NCBI RefSeq assembly: GCF_002975205.1
Contig: NZ_PCOC01000001.1
Coordinates: 1,860,001 to 1,924,000, forward strand
Source of the DNA: Ochrobactrum vermis
GTDB lineage: Bacteria; Pseudomonadota; Alphaproteobacteria; Rhizobiales; Rhizobiaceae
Length of the DNA stretch: 64,000 nt
Direction: 5' to 3'
A program made the translations under genes and the position numbers. The notes under the pieces are model-generated. The model had not been told where the DNA came from, did no database searches, and saw only the letters and a program-made list of their open reading frames with translations. Below are positions 32,527-40,776 of this stretch, one piece after another. Every line of letters begins with the position of its first letter. Within the stretch, counting starts at the first letter, position 1.

Positions 32527-33426
32527 ATGAATCGGTACCGGCGCAGCATAGCGGTTATCTTGGCTTCGCAGCTTTTCAGCCTGCCTTTCGGCGTCGCTTC
32601 ATCCTATGCAGCGAGTGAACCGAACCCGCCGGTCTATGCGCCACCTTTACCGCCGGAGAAGAAAACGCCGACTGTCGGTCGCATCTGCCAGCTCATTGGC
32701 GCCAATGCCGACGCCCATGGCATTCCACGCGATTTCTTCGCCCGGCTGATCTGGAAGGAAAGCCGTTTCGACCACAATGCCGTCAGCCCTGTCGGCGCTG
32801 AGGGTATCGCGCAATTCATGCCCTACACGGCAAAGGAACGCGGCCTTGCCGATCCTTTCGACATCGAGCAGGCGATTCCCGCATCGGCGAGTTTCCTGCG
32901 GGATCTGAAAGGTGCATTCGGCAATTGGGGCCTTGCAGCCGCCGCCTATAATGCAGGGTCCGGGCGCGTTTCCAACTGGATGCGGTCCGGCGGTTTCCTG
33001 CCGCTCGAAACAGAAAATTATGTGCTGGACATTACTGGCGCGCCTGCCGACGACTTTGCGGCGGGCAAGGAGATCGTGAACCGCCCGCTGGATCCAAAGC
33101 TTGCATTCAATGAGGCTTGCAAGCGTCTGCCCATCATCCGCAGCGCCACCATTCCCATGTCGCGCGTGAAACCCAAACCGTGGGGCATACAGGTCGCAGG
33201 CAACTTCCGCCGCAGCGCGGCCTTCAATCAATGGACGCGTCTGCGCAAGCAGTTCAGTACCGTGCTTGCCGGCCATGATCCCGTCATCAGCCGGATTCGC
33301 ACGCCGATCGGTCGACGTGGTATATACGCAGTACGCATAGGGGCAGACAGCCGTAGTGAAGCCGACGGTATTTGTGCGAAGCTGCGCGCTGCCGGTGGTG
33401 CATGCATAGTTTCGCGCAATCGATGA
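32527..33426 (+). CDS. lytic transglycosylase (SLT domain) with C-terminal SPOR-like region
   Basis: 299 residues. The signal peptide ends near 29 (ASSYA-AS). The SLT domain (about 50-150) has the catalytic Glu in LIWKESRFDHNAVSP and the GIAQFMP and AAYNAGSGRV motifs of family 1 transglycosylases. The C-terminal 80 residues (WGIQVAGNFRRSAAFN to GACIVSRNR) resemble a SPOR peptidoglycan-binding domain. It cleaves peptidoglycan in the periplasm. ATG 32527 chosen; a TTG at 32506 would add 7 residues. Confidence 0.9.
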   Translation: MNRYRRSIAVILASQLFSLPFGVASSYAASEPNPPVYAPPLPPEKKTPTVGRICQLIGANADAHGIPRDFFARLIWKESRFDHNAVSPVGAEGIAQFMPYTAKERGLADPFDIEQAIPASASFLRDLKGAFGNWGLAAAAYNAGSGRVSNWMRSGGFLPLETENYVLDITGAPADDFAAGKEIVNRPLDPKLAFNEACKRLPIIRSATIPMSRVKPKPWGIQVAGNFRRSAAFNQWTRLRKQFSTVLAGHDPVISRIRTPIGRRGIYAVRIGADSRSEADGICAKLRAAGGACIVSRNR

Positions 33427-33557
33427 GAAAACCCGAAAAAATGGCACTATATTCCCGATATATTAGGGATAGCCTGTTCAGTTTTGGAAATGGCTAGACG
33501 ATTTTCTTGAAACAATCGTAAAAATTACAGACGATACCGGTTCAAAGATAACCAATC

Positions 33558-33674
33558 ATGTACCCCCCAAAGAATTTGCTTGCCAAATACCGCATCATAG
33601 ATCAGTCTCCACCTGTTCGGGCACTTAGCGAACAAATGGAAGACTGGAAGAACGGCGTGCCGGGGCCGCTATAA
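33558..33674 (+). CDS. possible 38-residue leader peptide in the second cold-shock gene leader
   Basis: ATG 33558 to TAA 33672-33674, in the 407-base gap before the cold-shock gene. The peptide begins MYPPKNLLAKYRIID and ends EDWKNGVPGPL. Its composition is protein-like, but no clear RBS precedes it. It may be a translated leader or a small independent gene, or chance. Function unknown. Confidence 0.3.
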   Translation: MYPPKNLLAKYRIIDQSPPVRALSEQMEDWKNGVPGPL

Positions 33675-33833
33675 GTTCCGGGTCGAAGGCTCCCCTTCGG
33701 CAATGATCGGTTCCTTCCCAATGTCGAGAACTGCCTGCATAACCCTCTGCCGGGTGTGTGGTGCGCTTGGCAGAATTTGTAATACCACTGTCTCCCACAA
33801 GAGCGGTGGCGCCAAGGAAAAGGAACGGATCCA

Positions 33834-34049
33834 ATGGCACAGACCGGACTGGTCAAATTCTTCAATACCGAAAAAGGCTTCGGTTTTATCAAGCCGGACG
33901 ACGGTGGCGCTGACATCTTCGTACATATCTCAGCTGTACAGGCTTCTGGCCTCACTGGCCTCGCAGACAATCAGAAGGTTTCCTACGAGACGGAACCGGA
34001 TCGTCGCGGCAAAGGCCCCAAGGCCGTGAACATCACCGTTACCGGCTAA
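33834..34049 (+). CDS. cold-shock protein, CspA family
   Basis: 71 residues. Cold-shock domain with RNP1 KGFGFI and RNP2 IFVHI; N-terminus MAQTGLVKFFNTEK. RBS AAAAGGAAC about 8 bases upstream. It differs from the 6487 paralogue in the loop between the RNP motifs and in its basic C-terminus (DRRGKGPKAVNITVTG). The large upstream gap suggests a long regulatory leader as for other csp genes; no confident promoter was found. Monocistronic with a strong terminator. Confidence 0.95.
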   Translation: MAQTGLVKFFNTEKGFGFIKPDDGGADIFVHISAVQASGLTGLADNQKVSYETEPDRRGKGPKAVNITVTG

Positions 34050-34074
34050 TTGTTCATAAAAGAACCTACCTTTG

Positions 34075-34098
34075 CCCCGGCTTCTGCCGGGGTTTTTT
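34075..34098 (+). terminator. intrinsic terminator after the second cold-shock gene
   Basis: CCCCGGC-TTCT-GCCGGGG stem followed by six T. Confidence 0.9.
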
Positions 34099-34318
34099 AT
34101 TGCCCTTTACCGCCGACAAAAGCCCCGCAATTCAGGCGCGAAATATTACAGATACTGCATGTAATTTACCGGAAACTGACAGCTTTCCATCCCCCTTCAC
34201 CATTGTTCAGCCTCCATTCATGTCGAAAGAGTTAATCAGTTATTCATAAACGATACGTCCGTGCCCGATTGGCAGACATATCGGAGAAATTACAGTCGAG
34301 CTTCTGAAGGAGCGAACA

Positions 34319-34771
34319 ATGAACCGATTTGCGAAAACAGCCATTCTGGCAGCGGCATCCCTCGCGGCAGTTGCCGCACCGCTTGCAACAGCATCGGCAG
34401 ATTCCTGGGGTCGTCATGGTTGGGATCGCGGCGGCTGGGACCGTCCCTATTATCGTGACCGGCATCGCAACAATGGCGACGCTGTCGCCGCAGGTGTGAT
34501 CGGTCTGGCAGCAGGTGCCCTCATCGGCAGCGCGCTGAGCCAGCCGCAGCCGACCTATGTGCAGCCTGCCCCGGTCTATGCGCCGCCTCCACCGCCGCCT
34601 GCCTATTATCCGGCAGCCCCGGCTCGCCAGGCGACCTATTATCGCTCAAGCTATGAGCCATGGAGCCGCGGCTGGTATCAGTATTGTTCCGACCGTTACC
34701 GGTCGTTCAATCCGAATACCGGCACCTATCGCGGTTATGACGGGCGCGATCACTTCTGCTCCGCCAACTAA
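34319..34771 (+). CDS. BA14K-family immunoreactive-type protein
   Basis: 150 residues. The signal peptide ends near 27 (ATASA-DS). A His/Arg/Asp/Trp-rich stretch, a hydrophobic Gly-rich segment (VAAGVIGLAAGALIGSALS) and a Pro/Tyr-rich linker lead to the C-terminal BA14K motif: WSRGWYQYCSDRYRSFNP and TGTYRGYDGRDHFC. The family is named after the 14-kDa immunoreactive protein of Brucella, which has been described as lectin-like. It lies in the envelope or periplasm. RBS GAAGGAG before the ATG. Confidence 0.88.
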   Translation: MNRFAKTAILAAASLAAVAAPLATASADSWGRHGWDRGGWDRPYYRDRHRNNGDAVAAGVIGLAAGALIGSALSQPQPTYVQPAPVYAPPPPPPAYYPAAPARQATYYRSSYEPWSRGWYQYCSDRYRSFNPNTGTYRGYDGRDHFCSAN

Positions 34772-34787
34772 ACAGATCATCAATATG

Positions 34788-34815
34788 AAAAGCCGCCTTT
34801 AGAGGCGGCTTTTTT
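34788..34815 (+). terminator. intrinsic terminator after the BA14K gene
   Basis: AAAAGCCGCC / GGCGGCTTTT stem with a T run. Confidence 0.88.
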
Positions 34816-34907
34816 AGAGCAGACCTGATTGAATCAGATCTGCTCTCAGTATTTGTTCTAACGCGCATCTTTTCCGAAAACCGTTCACACTTTTCGGGAT
34901 GCGCCCT
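34816..34907. repeat. dispersed repeat: palindrome plus minus-strand module A
   Basis: 34816-34846 is a near-perfect palindrome (AGAGCAGA to TCTGCTCT). It is followed by a minus-strand module A whose outer stem is GCGCATC (34863-34869) / GATGCGC (34898-34904) and inner stem CCGAAAA / TTTTCGG. It lies between the BA14K terminator and the convergent MBL gene. Confidence 0.82.
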
Positions 34908-34909
34908 AA

Positions 34910-35566
34910 TCAGGCATATCCGACGTCGGTCAGAAACGGATTGGAGCGTCGCTCTTCACCGAACCGTCCGCCGGGACCATGTCCGCAGATGAAACCTATG
35001 TCGTCGCCGAGCGGCAGCAACTTTTCCTTGATGGAGCGAATCAGCGCCGCGTGATCGCCGCCCGGCAGATCGGTTCGCCCGACCGAACCATTGAAAAGCA
35101 CGTCACCGACAATCGCAAACCGCGCCTCGGGACTGAAGAACACGACATGGCCCGGCGCGTGACCGGGTGTATGGAAGACGTCGAACTCGTGACCGGCGAC
35201 GGAAACCTTGTCCCCTTCACTCAGCCAGCGATCTGGTGTGACGTTGCGCACGCCTTCCGTGATCCCGTATTTCAGGCCGGTCGCTTCAAGATTATCAAGC
35301 AGGAACTTGTCGTCCCGATGCGGGCCGATAATGTCCACATTCAGAGCTTCCTTGAGGTCGAGCGCTGCGGCGGCATGATCAATATGACCATGCGTGATCC
35401 AGATCGCCTCTACGTCGACCGCCTGGGATTCAATCGCCTCCCGGATGCGGTCAAGATCACCGCCAGGATCAATCACAACCCCCTTCTTGGTCTCACTATC
35501 GAAAAGAATAGTACAGTTTTGCTGGAACGGCGTGACGGGCACGATGATGGCCTGCAATTGCCCCAT
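34910..35566 (-). CDS. MBL-fold metallohydrolase (glyoxalase II-like)
   Basis: 218 residues. Metallo-beta-lactamase fold with the zinc motif THGHIDHAA (THxHxDH, near 54), FHTPGHAPGHV, VGDVLF and CGHGPG. This is the short single-domain glyoxalase II-like group, without the C-terminal substrate domain of true glyoxalase II, so a thioester hydrolase role is likely but not certain. Start ATG 35566 behind GGAG. Confidence 0.88.
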   Translation of the reverse strand: MGQLQAIIVPVTPFQQNCTILFDSETKKGVVIDPGGDLDRIREAIESQAVDVEAIWITHGHIDHAAAALDLKEALNVDIIGPHRDDKFLLDNLEATGLKYGITEGVRNVTPDRWLSEGDKVSVAGHEFDVFHTPGHAPGHVVFFSPEARFAIVGDVLFNGSVGRTDLPGGDHAALIRSIKEKLLPLGDDIGFICGHGPGGRFGEERRSNPFLTDVGYA

Positions 35567-35622
35567 AGTCTTACTCCACTCGAATAAATAGCAGTCAGGA
35601 AGGTGCTTTCTGACACACAGAT

Positions 35623-35869
35623 AGAGCATTTCCAGCAAAAGTGCGAAGCGTCTACGCGGGAAATCAGTTCACGGGACTGATTTCTTATCCCGCTTCGATG
35701 CGTTGGAGAATGCGTACATACAAAGAGATGGAGCGGTTCTACAATTCCTTGTTAACTGGAACCGCTCTAGAGCGCGTCCCGAAAGTGTGAAACGGTTTTC
35801 GGAAAAGATGCGCGTTAAAACAAAGGACTAGAGCGTCGATCTGATTGAATCAGATCGACGCTCTAGTCC
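35623..35869 (+). repeat. composite repeat island: four modules with a nested insertion
   Basis: Order: module A (35623-35717) interrupted by a 48-base hairpin segment (35651-35698); module B (35730-35768, GAGCGGTT to AACCGCTC); a second module A (35769-35819) with the CCGAAA/TTTTCGG stem and GCGC outer pairing; and a perfect palindrome with 22-base arms (35825-35846 and 35848-35869). This fills most of the gap upstream of the MBL gene. Confidence 0.85.
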
Positions 35870-35898
35870 CGCGACCTTCAGGTGAAGCTCAAAAAAAT

Positions 35899-35924
35899 AC
35901 GGGCGGCTGAACGCCGCCCGTTTT
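35899..35924. terminator. bidirectional terminator-like hairpin
   Basis: ACGGGCGGC / GCCGCCCGT stem with A run on the left and T run on the right. On the minus strand it would end transcripts of the small Gly-rich protein gene. Confidence 0.75.
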
Positions 35925-35941
35925 CCCTCTCCAGGATTGTC

Positions 35942-35989
35942 CAAAACACCCTCCCCGAGAACCGTTTCAAGGTCTTCGGAATGCGCTCT
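35942..35989 (-). repeat. diverged dispersed repeat, minus strand
   Basis: Minus-strand reading AGAGCGCATTCCGAA, then AAACGGTTCTCGG. The stems are only partly preserved. Confidence 0.5.
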
Positions 35990-36038
35990 GACAGTTCGTC
36001 TCACCGGTTGTCCCCACAACCATGCAGTCTGTAGTGCG

Positions 36039-36320
36039 TCAGGCCTTGGCGGCCATCGCGTTCTTGATCAGGCCGACAATAGCCGTGAGGGCGATACCGC
36101 CAACGCCGCCGCCTGCCAACTGGCCGACAATACCGCTGAGAGCGGAATCGAGACCACCGCCAGTCAACATCGGAAGCAGCTGGCCGAGGATGACACCACC
36201 GATGCCGCCTGCCACCGTGTTACCCGTGGTGCCCAGGCTGATATTCTTGACTGCGCCTGCGATGTTGCCGCCAACCGCGCCAGCGACAAGCTGGAGAATG
36301 ATAGGTAGTAGAGATTCCAT
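36039..36320 (-). CDS. small glycine-rich hydrophobic protein, unrecognised
   Basis: 93 residues, almost entirely hydrophobic and glycine rich, with repeated GG/GxxxG spacing (VAGAVGGNIAGAV, AGGIGGVILGQLLP, LAGGGVGGIALTAIVG). This is a glycine-zipper pattern that could insert into membranes or oligomerise. There is no cleavable signal peptide. ATG 36320 is preferred; a GTG 9 bases upstream is possible. Family not recognised; no function proposed. Confidence 0.6.
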   Translation of the reverse strand: MESLLPIILQLVAGAVGGNIAGAVKNISLGTTGNTVAGGIGGVILGQLLPMLTGGGLDSALSGIVGQLAGGGVGGIALTAIVGLIKNAMAAKA

Positions 36321-36428
36321 AACCGTCACCCCATCTGAGTTTTAAACCGGAATAACGCGACTCCGGCAAAAAAATCTTGTGCCTAAACTAGGGAATGTCA
36401 AACAATAAGCGACGGAACAACAAAAAAA

Positions 36429-36442
36429 CGGCCCGAAGGCCG
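36429..36442 (-). terminator. intrinsic terminator after ilvE
   Basis: CGGCC / GGCCG stem, followed on the minus strand by seven T (plus-strand A run 36422-36428). Confidence 0.75.
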
Positions 36443-36465
36443 CTCTTTTTCTGTTTAAAACTCAG

Positions 36466-37356
36466 TTACTCTGCTGCCGCCCGCTTTGGCTGAACTTCTG
36501 CAGAATAGTCATTCATTAGAACATTTGTAATTTCGGAAGGCATGAAACGGTATTGACCGATCTCGGATACCGGCGTCACTTCCGCTGCTGTTCCGCACAA
36601 AAAGCATTCGGAGAAATCGGCAAGTTCTTCCGGCATGATTGGCCGCTCAATAACTTCGATGCCTCGACGCTTGGCAAGATCAATGATCGTGCGACGCGTA
36701 ATACCGTCGAGGAAACAGTCCGGCTTCGGCGTATGCAGTGCTCCGTCCTTCACGAAGAAGACGTTAGCACCAGTTGCTTCCGCAACCTGCCCGCGCCAGT
36801 CGAGCATCAACGCATCGGCGTAGCCTTTGGCTTCGGCGGCATGTTTGGAGATTGTGCAGATCATATAGAGACCGGCAGCCTTCGACCGCGAGGGCGCGGT
36901 GCGCGGGTCAGGGCGGCAATATTCGGCAATATCGAGCCGGATTCCCTTCATCTTTTCTTCCGGCGAGAAGTAGCTCGGCCACTGCCAGATTGCGATGGCA
37001 AGATGAATACGGTTGTTCTGCGCCGAGACGCCCAGCGATTCCGAACCGCGCCAGGCGATCGGCCGCACATAGGCATCCTCAAACCCCTGCTTCTGCAGAA
37101 GTTCACGGCAGGCGTCATTGATTTCCGCAACGCTGAAAGGAATCTCGAAGCCGAGAATGCGCGCAGATTCGTGCAGGCGCTCAGTATGCTCGTTGAGCTT
37201 GAATATCTCGCCGCCATAGGCACGTTCGCCTTCAAACACGGCGCTCGCATAATGCAGGCCATGTGTCAGAACGTGGATTTTTGCATCTTTCCAATCGACG
37301 AATTCTCCGTCCAGCCAGATAAATCCGTCCCGTTGATCGAATGGAATCGCAGCCAT
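36466..37356 (-). CDS. ilvE: branched-chain amino acid aminotransferase
   Basis: 296 residues. PLP fold-type IV aminotransferase for the last step of Leu, Ile and Val synthesis. Landmarks: HGLHYASAVFEGERAYGG near 32-49, RPIAWRGSESLGV, the catalytic lysine in SRSKAAGLYMICTISKHAA, EATGANVFFV, and DGITRRTIIDLA. Divergent from petP across a 441-base region. Confidence 0.94.
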   Translation of the reverse strand: MAAIPFDQRDGFIWLDGEFVDWKDAKIHVLTHGLHYASAVFEGERAYGGEIFKLNEHTERLHESARILGFEIPFSVAEINDACRELLQKQGFEDAYVRPIAWRGSESLGVSAQNNRIHLAIAIWQWPSYFSPEEKMKGIRLDIAEYCRPDPRTAPSRSKAAGLYMICTISKHAAEAKGYADALMLDWRGQVAEATGANVFFVKDGALHTPKPDCFLDGITRRTIIDLAKRRGIEVIERPIMPEELADFSECFLCGTAAEVTPVSEIGQYRFMPSEITNVLMNDYSAEVQPKRAAAE

Positions 37357-37749
37357 TTTCTTGCTCCTAATTTTTCTCGCGGCACTGTCTCGATCTGGTT
37401 TCCAGCCGCTTTCAGATCGGGCAAACTTCTCCGCAACCCGTCTTCCCCAGCTAAATCGACATAACTGGCGCGACGGTCACCTTTTCCTGCGTAATCACTG
37501 GCCTTTTCGTTCAAAATGCTTTGATGTCACGCAAACATATTGCGCGAATCCCAGGCGGAGCATGCATGGAAAGATATTAAATCCTCCATAGAGACAGAAT
37601 CTTGCGGCAACCCGATCCCGCCACCTTTCGTTCGAAACGGTGCAGGAAACCAGCCAGCGCAATTATTCATCCTCCTTGCATGCATCAGCGCGAACATTAT
37701 TCCAAAAAAGCCAGCTTACACTTATCGAAAATTATCTGGGCGATTGAAT
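37357..37749. other. intergenic region ilvE-petP
   Basis: No coding sequence that I can support. Open frames here have poor codon use and no RBS. Becomes AT rich toward petP, where promoter elements are expected. Confidence 0.5.
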
Positions 37750-37770
37750 TATGTCAATAATGCTGACATA
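37750..37770. promoter_or_regulatory. perfect inverted repeat upstream of petP
   Basis: TATGTCA-ATAATGC-TGACATA, centred about 38 bases before the GTG start of petP. Spacing and position fit a MarR dimer operator, so autoregulation is likely (inference). Confidence 0.55.
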
Positions 37771-37797
37771 TTTAACGCAGCAGAACGGAGCACAGAT

Positions 37798-38319
37798 GTG
37801 AATTCGACGAACGATATGAATTATATAAGCAATCCGTTGACGGCCGAGGAGGCGGCCGATCTCAACGTGATTGAACTTCTGTTTTTTTCCTATCGCGATT
37901 TTACCGCCGACCCCGATCTTATTCTGGAAAAGATCGGATTCGGGCGGGCGCATCACCGTGTCCTTTACTTCATCAATCGGAAACCCGGTATGACCGTTGC
38001 GGAGCTGCTGGAGGTTTTGCGGATCACCAAGCAGAGCCTGTCGCGCGTGCTCAAGCAACTGATCGATACCGGCCATGTCGTCCAGGCCACCGGCCTGCAT
38101 GACCGTCGTCACCGCAAGCTTTATCCGACCAAAAGTGGTCGTCAGCTCACGCTCGCCCTCGCCCTTCCGCAGTCGCGGCGCATCGCGCGTGCGCTGGAAG
38201 ACTGCGCACCGCAGGACCGCGACGTGATCGAACGCTTCCTCTATAATATGGTCAATCCCGAACGACGGGCGCAAATCGACGAGTTTTCCGCAGAAGACAG
38301 CTCCGCCCGGCAAGGCTGA
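37798..38319 (+). CDS. petP: MarR-family regulator PetP
   Basis: 173 residues. Winged helix-turn-helix: NRKPGMTVAELLEVLRITKQ, then SLSRVLKQLIDTGHV and the wing HDRRHRKLYPT. Order petP-petR beside ilvE matches the PetP/PetR pair first described in Rhodobacter, where it affects cytochrome production. Start GTG 37798, with GGAG (37787-37790) 7 bases upstream; ATG 37816 is the alternative. The open frame further upstream is not coding-like. Confidence 0.85.
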   Translation: MNSTNDMNYISNPLTAEEAADLNVIELLFFSYRDFTADPDLILEKIGFGRAHHRVLYFINRKPGMTVAELLEVLRITKQSLSRVLKQLIDTGHVVQATGLHDRRHRKLYPTKSGRQLTLALALPQSRRIARALEDCAPQDRDVIERFLYNMVNPERRAQIDEFSAEDSSARQG

Positions 38320-38453
38320 GAGGACGTGTTACGAAAAGTAGCAGTAAGTGCTTGTACAAAAACGCTTCCGTGCAGGCAGTGAATAGACGTGCCGCATTCC
38401 AGTGAGTAATATGCCGTGCGACGCATCTTGCGTCATAGTCGAATTGGAACGGA

Positions 38454-39179
38454 ATGGGATCGAAAGACGCCATGGCTGCAGAAGAAGAAAAGACGCTCTC
38501 GGATGACGCGCCTCACCTCCTCGTCGTTGACGATGACACGCGTATCCGCAGCCTTCTCTCGCAATATCTGACCAATAGCGGATTCCGTGTCACCATGGCT
38601 GGAAGTGCCGCCGAGGCGCGCCGAAAGCTGGAAGGCATCGACTTCGACCTGCTCATCTTGGATGTGATGATGCCGGGCGAAACCGGCGTTTCGCTGACAC
38701 GATCCCTGCGCGAACAGAAGAACGTCCCCATCCTGATGCTCACCGCATTGTCGGAAACCGACAGCCGTATCGATGGGCTGGCTGCGGGTGCAGACGATTA
38801 TCTGCCCAAGCCGTTCGATCCCCGCGAGCTGACGCTTCGCATCAACAATATCCTGCGGCGCGGCGCGCCGCCGACCCAGCCGAAGATCGAGCAGATCGTC
38901 TTCGGTCCCTATACATTCTTCATCCCGCGCCGCGAGCTGAAGAAGGGCACCGAAACGATCAAGCTGACCGACCGCGAGCAGGACATCATGGCGATCTTCG
39001 CCGAACGTGCCGGTGAAACCATCCCTCGCCACGAGCTGACCGGTCAGGACGGCGATGTCGGTGAACGCACGATCGACGTCCAGATCAATCGCCTTCGCCG
39101 CAAGATCGAACAGGACCCAGCCAATCCGGTCTGGCTCCAGACCGTGCGCGGTATCGGCTACAAGCTCAGCATCGAATAG
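38454..39179 (+). CDS. petR: OmpR-family response regulator PetR
   Basis: 241 residues. Receiver domain with the acidic pocket DDD (near 27), phospho-acceptor Asp in LLILDVMMPGE, and KP in DDYLPKPFDPRE. OmpR-type winged-helix DNA-binding domain at the C-terminus (ERTIDVQINRLRRKIEQDP and VRGIGYKL). ATG 38454 or 38472 may be the start. Partner kinase is probably the gene at 39401. Confidence 0.92.
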   Translation: MGSKDAMAAEEEKTLSDDAPHLLVVDDDTRIRSLLSQYLTNSGFRVTMAGSAAEARRKLEGIDFDLLILDVMMPGETGVSLTRSLREQKNVPILMLTALSETDSRIDGLAAGADDYLPKPFDPRELTLRINNILRRGAPPTQPKIEQIVFGPYTFFIPRRELKKGTETIKLTDREQDIMAIFAERAGETIPRHELTGQDGDVGERTIDVQINRLRRKIEQDPANPVWLQTVRGIGYKLSIE

Positions 39180-39310
39180 CAACCGTCGACAATCAGGAAT
39201 ATCGCGATCAGAAAATGGTGTTTTCTCAAAACGCAGGGCGACATGTACAAAAGGTACAATCGCAATGTCGTTCACGGGGAACGCCATCCACCGAGAGCGA
39301 TACTTCCGGG

Positions 39311-39352
39311 AGAGCATTTCCAGCAAAGGTGCGAAGCGGCCTTGCAGCGAAA
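39311..39352 (+). repeat. dispersed repeat, module A with paired G-C substitutions
   Basis: AGAGCATTTCC then GCAAAGG against CCTTGC, where other copies have GCAAAA/TTTTGC. The two arms changed together. It lies between petR and the kinase gene. Confidence 0.75.
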
Positions 39353-39400
39353 TACCTATTTAGAGCGCAACCGTTGAGGACTTAGGGACGTTTTAACACG

Positions 39401-40744
39401 ATGAAATCGCCCTTGAGAAAGTTCACCCGCTGGTTGGCGCGCATCATGCCGAAGGGGCTTTATGCGCGGTCGCTCATCATCATCATTGCCCCGATGGTTC
39501 TGCTCCAGTCCGTGATCGCCTATGTGTTCATGGAACGCCACTGGCAAATGGTCACCGAACGACTTTCGACCGCCGTTGTGCGTGATATTGCGGGCATCAT
39601 CGATATTCTTGAAACCTACCCGCAAGAACCCGGCTACGACAATCTCATCCGCATCGCGCAGCAGCGGCTGGCGCTGAACATTTCGATCCTGCCACCAGAT
39701 CCGCTGCCGCCTCCCGGACCGAAACCCTTTTTCGCCATTCTCGATTACTTCCTGAGCGAAGAGATTACCCGCCAGATCAATCGCCCCTTCTGGGTGGATA
39801 CGGTTGGCGATTCCGATCTTATCGAAATCAGGATCAAACTTGAGGACAAGGTGTTGCGCGTCTTTGCCCGGCGCAGTCAGGCCTATGCGTCCAATACGGG
39901 CATTTTCCTGACCTGGATGGTCGGCACCGCGCTTGTTCTGCTGATTATCGCTATCGCTTTCCTGCGCAACCAGATCAAACCGATACAACAGCTTGCCGAA
40001 GCGGCGGAAAGTTTCGGCAAGGGACGACCGATGCCGGAAGGTTTTCACCCGCGCGGCGCCGAGGAAGTGCGCCGTGCCGGCATTGCCTTCGTCCAGATGC
40101 GCTCGCGCATCGAGCGCCAGATCGAGCAGCGCACAGCCATGCTGTCAGGCGTCAGCCACGATCTGCGCACCATCCTGACCCGCTTCAAGCTGCAGCTTGC
40201 CTTGGTCGGCCACTCCATCGATACCGAGCCGCTCAATCAGGATATCGCCGATATGCAGACCATGCTCGAAGGCTATCTCGCCTTTGCGCGCGGCGAAGGA
40301 TCGGAGGAAACGGCAAGCTATGACGTTACCAAACTGTGCGAGAAGCTGGAAAGCGAGGCGCGCCTGCGGGAACGCGGCTTCAAATATCATATCGAAGGCG
40401 ACAGCGAGATTCATGTGCGCCCCAACGCCTTCTCGCGTCTGGTTAGCAATCTCGTCTCGAATGCCTTCCGTCACGCGCAAAATGTCGAGCTGTCGATTTC
40501 GCATGTCGAAGGCTGGCTGAAAGTCGTCGTGGACGATGATGGGCCCGGTATTCCGGAAGACCGCCGCGAAGATGTCTTCAAGCCTTTCGTCCGGCTGGAT
40601 GAAGCGCGAACGCAGGATTCAGGCGGCACGGGCGGGCTGGGGCTTGCCATTGCACGCGACATCGCACGCAGTCACGGCGGTGATATTACACTGGACGATG
40701 CACCGGCTGGCGGTCTTCGCGCCATCATCCATATTCCGGCGTAA
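39401..40744 (+). CDS. EnvZ-like sensor histidine kinase
   Basis: 447 residues. Two membrane segments (about 22-44 and 168-188) enclose a periplasmic domain with a Pro-rich run (LPPPGPKP). A HAMP domain follows, then the H-box GVSHDLRTILTRFKL, N-box NLVSNAFRHA, G1 DDDGPGIP and G2 GTGGLGLAI. This is a complete kinase of the EnvZ type. Adjacent to petR and co-directional, so PetR is the likely partner. No good RBS is visible at the ATG, so the exact start is less certain. Confidence 0.9.
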   Translation: MKSPLRKFTRWLARIMPKGLYARSLIIIIAPMVLLQSVIAYVFMERHWQMVTERLSTAVVRDIAGIIDILETYPQEPGYDNLIRIAQQRLALNISILPPDPLPPPGPKPFFAILDYFLSEEITRQINRPFWVDTVGDSDLIEIRIKLEDKVLRVFARRSQAYASNTGIFLTWMVGTALVLLIIAIAFLRNQIKPIQQLAEAAESFGKGRPMPEGFHPRGAEEVRRAGIAFVQMRSRIERQIEQRTAMLSGVSHDLRTILTRFKLQLALVGHSIDTEPLNQDIADMQTMLEGYLAFARGEGSEETASYDVTKLCEKLESEARLRERGFKYHIEGDSEIHVRPNAFSRLVSNLVSNAFRHAQNVELSISHVEGWLKVVVDDDGPGIPEDRREDVFKPFVRLDEARTQDSGGTGGLGLAIARDIARSHGGDITLDDAPAGGLRAIIHIPA

Positions 40745-40776
40745 AGCCTTCTGGCTTCCGTCTTGAAAAATGCGCT

